14,645 bases of DNA from an uncultured Streptococcus sp. (GTDB lineage Bacteria; Bacillota; Bacilli; Lactobacillales; Streptococcaceae), in NCBI GenBank assembly GCA_902470035.1, contig CABREZ010000030.1, positions 1 to 14,645 of the forward strand, written 5' to 3'. Below the pieces are notes generated by a model. That model did not search any database, was not told the DNA's origin, and was given only the letters and a program-made list of their open reading frames with translations. Made by a program: the position numbers and the translations under genes. Below, in pieces: positions 12,484 to 14,645 of this stretch (position 1 is the first letter of the stretch; every line of letters begins with the position of its first letter).

Positions 12484-14198
12484 AACGATACCCTTTGCTG
12501 ATTCAGCTGATTGTCTATGTATTTGTCTTCATTCTCTTACTCTTGGGTTTGGTCGGTAGTCTATACTATCAAACTAGCTCAGCAACCATTGGCCAACTGA
12601 CAGAGCGGACAACCCGCAATAGTATCGACCAGAGTAGTCAGTTTATCACCTCCTATCTGAAAAAATTGAAGCAGACCACCTCGGTCCTTAGTAAAGAAGA
12701 GACCGTTCGTCAGTATGCTCAAGACAAGGAGGTGAGCCCAGAAGCCGTTCAAAGTCTGATGCGAACCATTATTGAGACAGACCCAGATCTGGTTTCAGCT
12801 GTCTTGGTGACTAAGGATGGACGCCTCGTTGCTACGGATTCTCAAATTAGCATGCAAACCTCATCGGATATGATGAACGAAAGATGGTATCAGGAAGCTA
12901 TCAAGGAGAGGGCCATTCCAGTCTTGACGCCGGCCCGGAAGGAATCCTTGTCTTCAGAGAAGGACAAGTGGGTGATTTCTATCACCCAGGAAGTGGTGGA
13001 TGCTTCTGGTCAAAATCTAGGAGTTTTGCGCCTAGATATTGGTTATCAAAGTCTAGAGGCTTATCTGGATCATCTCCAACTAGGCAAAAAAGGCTTTAGT
13101 TTCATCGTCAATCAGAAGCATGAATTTGTCTACCATCCTAAAAAGACAGTCTATTCTTCCAGTCGGGAAATGCAGGCCATGCAACCCTATATTGCTGTCA
13201 AGGATGGCTATGCCCAAAAGGGGCAGAACTTTGTCTACCAAATTGCTATACCAGAGAGTGATTGGACCTTAATTGGAGTGGCTTCTCTGGAAGGCCTCCA
13301 GATGCTTCAGTCGCAAATGCTCTATTCCTTTATAGGTTTAGGAGTTCTTGTCCTCATCATGTGCTGGATGGGAATCTGGTTCATTCTGCGCTTGTGGATT
13401 AAACCCCTACAAGACTTGCAGGCTGTCATTCTGAAAATAGGAGCTGGTGATTCCCACTTGCGGGCAACTACCAAGGGATCGCCCGAATTGGTAGATCTTG
13501 CTCAAGCCTTTAACCGTATGTTGGATCAAATTGAAAACCTTATGCAATTGGTTAAAGAAGAGGAACAAAACGCACGACGTTATGAACTGCGAGCTCTTTC
13601 AGCCCAAATCAATCCTCATTTCCTCTATAACACCTTGGATACCATTGTCTGGATGGCTGAGTTTAATGATGGTCAGCGCGTGGTTGACTTGACTAAGTCC
13701 CTAGCCAAATATTTCCGCCTTGCTCTCAATCAAGGACAGGAACAAATTAGGCTTCAGGACGAAATAGACCATGTGCGCCAGTATCTCTTCATTCAGAAAC
13801 AACGCTATGGAGATAAGTTGAATTATGAAATTTTTGAAGAGGGGACGTTGGGAGATTATCAGCTTCCAAAACTGGTTCTACAACCCTTAGTGGAAAATGC
13901 CATCTATCACGGCATCAAGGAGATGGATCGGCCGGGCATGATACGAGTCACTTCGGAAATCAGAGAAGAACAAGTGGTCCTGACGATTTACGATAATGGA
14001 CGAGGCTTTGCCTTGTCTGAGTCGACAGACCAAACCCTTCTTCGGCTAGGAGGAGTTGGTTTGCAAAATATGGATCAACGCTTGCGGTTACAGTTTGGGG
14101 CTAGCTATCATATGGAGATTGATTCTAAGCCTAATAGCTATACGAAAATCACACTGTATTTGCCTCTTTCATCTGGCGATGAACATTCATGGGAGTGA
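12480..14198 (+). CDS. Sensor histidine kinase (YesM family)
   Basis: A 572-residue membrane kinase paired with the upstream regulator. Membrane segments lie about 9-29 and 280-304. Between them is an extracytoplasmic sensor of about 245 residues with a Cache-like pattern (LVSAVLVTKDGRLVATD, then WYQEAIKERAIPVLTPA). A HAMP linker (about 305-356) precedes the His_kinase domain with phospho-acceptor H380 in SAQINPHFLYNTLD. The ATPase domain has N473 in PLVENAIYHG, DNGRGF (505-510) and GVGLQN (525-530). The outside domain contains no cysteine, so thiol chemistry is unlikely to be its signal; a bound small ligand or methionine chemistry is possible. Length and motifs are normal for the family, and nothing is broken. 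The signal is unknown. Confidence 0.92.
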   Translation: MKRYPLLIQLIVYVFVFILLLLGLVGSLYYQTSSATIGQLTERTTRNSIDQSSQFITSYLKKLKQTTSVLSKEETVRQYAQDKEVSPEAVQSLMRTIIETDPDLVSAVLVTKDGRLVATDSQISMQTSSDMMNERWYQEAIKERAIPVLTPARKESLSSEKDKWVISITQEVVDASGQNLGVLRLDIGYQSLEAYLDHLQLGKKGFSFIVNQKHEFVYHPKKTVYSSSREMQAMQPYIAVKDGYAQKGQNFVYQIAIPESDWTLIGVASLEGLQMLQSQMLYSFIGLGVLVLIMCWMGIWFILRLWIKPLQDLQAVILKIGAGDSHLRATTKGSPELVDLAQAFNRMLDQIENLMQLVKEEEQNARRYELRALSAQINPHFLYNTLDTIVWMAEFNDGQRVVDLTKSLAKYFRLALNQGQEQIRLQDEIDHVRQYLFIQKQRYGDKLNYEIFEEGTLGDYQLPKLVLQPLVENAIYHGIKEMDRPGMIRVTSEIREEQVVLTIYDNGRGFALSESTDQTLLRLGGVGLQNMDQRLRLQFGASYHMEIDSKPNSYTKITLYLPLSSGDEHSWE

Positions 14199-14269
14199 AA
14201 AAGAACTTCATCAAATAATAAAGTTGAAAAGGTTCCCCAAATCTTTTCATTTTTCCTACCCCCGCACAG

Positions 14270-14295
14270 CTCCAACAGTCTGGAGTCTGTTGGAG
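14270..14295 (+). other. Hairpin downstream of the kinase gene
   Basis: CTCCAACAG (14270-14278) pairs with CTGTTGGAG (14287-14295) around an eight-base loop. The left arm could instead pair CTCCA with TGGAG (14281-14285) in a smaller hairpin. No T tract follows directly. Confidence 0.6.
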
Positions 14296-14299
14296 GTTG

Positions 14300-14330
14300 A
14301 AAATAAAGGAAACATTGTTTCCTTTATTTT
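14300..14330. terminator. Terminator-like hairpin, probably of the regulator operon
   Basis: A perfect 13-bp stem AAAATAAAGGAAA (14300-14312) / TTTCCTTTATTTT (14318-14330) closes a five-base loop. The T-rich 3' arm could act as the release tract, and the symmetry could allow use from either side. Confidence 0.6.
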
Positions 14331-14371
14331 AGGTTATCTTTGGAACTTAATAAGCGAATAAAGACTTAGGA

Positions 14372-14440
14372 AACTTGCTCGCAAGTTCAATCTGATACCT
14401 CAAAGCAGTGCTTTAAGCAATCAACCACTGCGTCTTGCTC
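14372..14440. repeat. Possible dispersed intergenic repeat
   Basis: Three inverted repeats are packed together: AACTTGC (14372-14378) / GCAAGTT (14381-14387), AAAGCA / TGCTTT (14402-14414), and GCAGTG / CACTGC (14405-14410, 14426-14431). The order and the segment ACCTCAAAGCAGTGCTTT resemble, from memory, a short repeat scattered between genes in pneumococcus that contains ACCTCAAAACAGTGTTTT. I cannot confirm copy number. Confidence 0.4.
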
Positions 14441-14570
14441 TTATTCCTATCAAATATCAAAGATTGAAATATATACTAACTATTTTTTACATAAAATAGC
14501 AAGATGATTTTTAACAAATAATTTTTGTTTTTTGAGATATTCAAGTAGATCTAAAACTTTCCGCTGTGAG

Positions 14571-14602
14571 AAAAGTGCCTGAAACATATTTGTTTCAGGC
14601 AC
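14571..14602 (-). terminator. Terminator of a minus-strand gene beyond the window
   Basis: A perfect 12-bp stem GTGCCTGAAACA (14575-14586) / TGTTTCAGGCAC (14591-14602) closes a four-base loop. On the minus strand it is followed by TTTTC (14574-14570); the plus direction has no T tract. It therefore points to a gene converging from the right. Confidence 0.65.
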
Positions 14603-14606
14603 TCGG

Positions 14607-14634
14607 AATTATTGAGACCTTAGGCTCAATAATT
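14607..14634. other. Second hairpin at the right edge
   Basis: AATTATTGAG (14607-14616) pairs with CTCAATAATT (14625-14634); CC (14618-14619) and GG (14623-14624) can extend it past one unpaired A. Its role is unknown. A minus-strand frame ends in a TGA at 14626-14628 within it, which may be the stop of the gene to the right. Confidence 0.5.
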
Positions 14635-14645
14635 AGTCATGGAAC

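Larger units (their letters stand above)
14199..14645. other. Non-coding end region with stacked hairpins
   Basis: No open frame here looks like a real protein; those present are short or run out of the kinase gene in another frame. The region holds two hairpins close behind the kinase gene, a dispersed-repeat-like segment, an AT-rich stretch (14450-14560) in which I see nothing definite, and two further hairpins at the right edge. Confidence 0.7.

Noticed and set aside
14056..14361. Plus-strand frame overlapping the kinase 3' end and running into the non-coding region
   Set aside because: It starts within the ATPase domain in another frame and crosses two hairpins; no recognisable protein.

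Overview
The window looks like chromosomal DNA from an oral Streptococcus of the mitis/sanguinis type. The evidence is the low-to-moderate GC, strong AGGAGG ribosome sites, TGnTATAAT extended -10 promoters, and gene sets typical of this group: valS tail, rsmD-coaD-sepM, ccdA-etrx-msrAB followed by a YesN/YesM-like two-component system, and an HdiR/UmuC SOS cassette. I cannot name the species from sequence alone. No tRNA, rRNA, CRISPR array or complete insertion sequence was seen.

Left part (1-6480), genome maintenance or defence. After the 3' end of valS and its terminator comes a 954-residue fusion of a phospholipase-D-type nuclease, an SF2 helicase and a DUF3427-like tail. It converges on a NUDIX hydrolase gene, and the two share one 32-bp perfect palindrome that contains both stop codons. 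Next is a minus-strand four-gene operon read from 6411 down to 3665: a LexA/HdiR-type self-cleaving repressor, a UmuC-like Y-family polymerase, a YolD-like protein and a small uncharacterised protein. Its promoter has a good -35 and -10 followed by an inverted repeat over the transcription start, consistent with autorepression relieved by DNA damage.

Middle part (6557-8832), housekeeping. rsmD, coaD and sepM form a tight plus-strand operon ending at a clear terminator. The rsmD promoter sits so close to the ATG that the transcript should be leaderless or nearly so.

Right part (8836-14198), extracytoplasmic thiol and methionine redox repair. ccdA (membrane electron carrier), a methionine-rich lipoprotein, a thioredoxin-like lipoprotein with a WCSIC site, and a membrane-anchored MsrA-MsrB fusion lie head to tail. 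An AraC-type response regulator and a histidine kinase follow. The expected electron route is cytoplasmic thioredoxin to CcdA to the thioredoxin-like lipoprotein to MsrAB to methionine sulfoxide outside the membrane. The lipoprotein is the most interesting item: its mature part uses only nine amino acids, 15 of about 87 residues are methionine, and it lies inside the operon that repairs oxidised methionine. I infer a sacrificial, MsrAB-rechargeable oxidant sink.

The last 447 bases hold no convincing gene. They carry a row of hairpins, a dispersed-repeat-like segment, and a terminator oriented for a minus-strand gene beyond the window.
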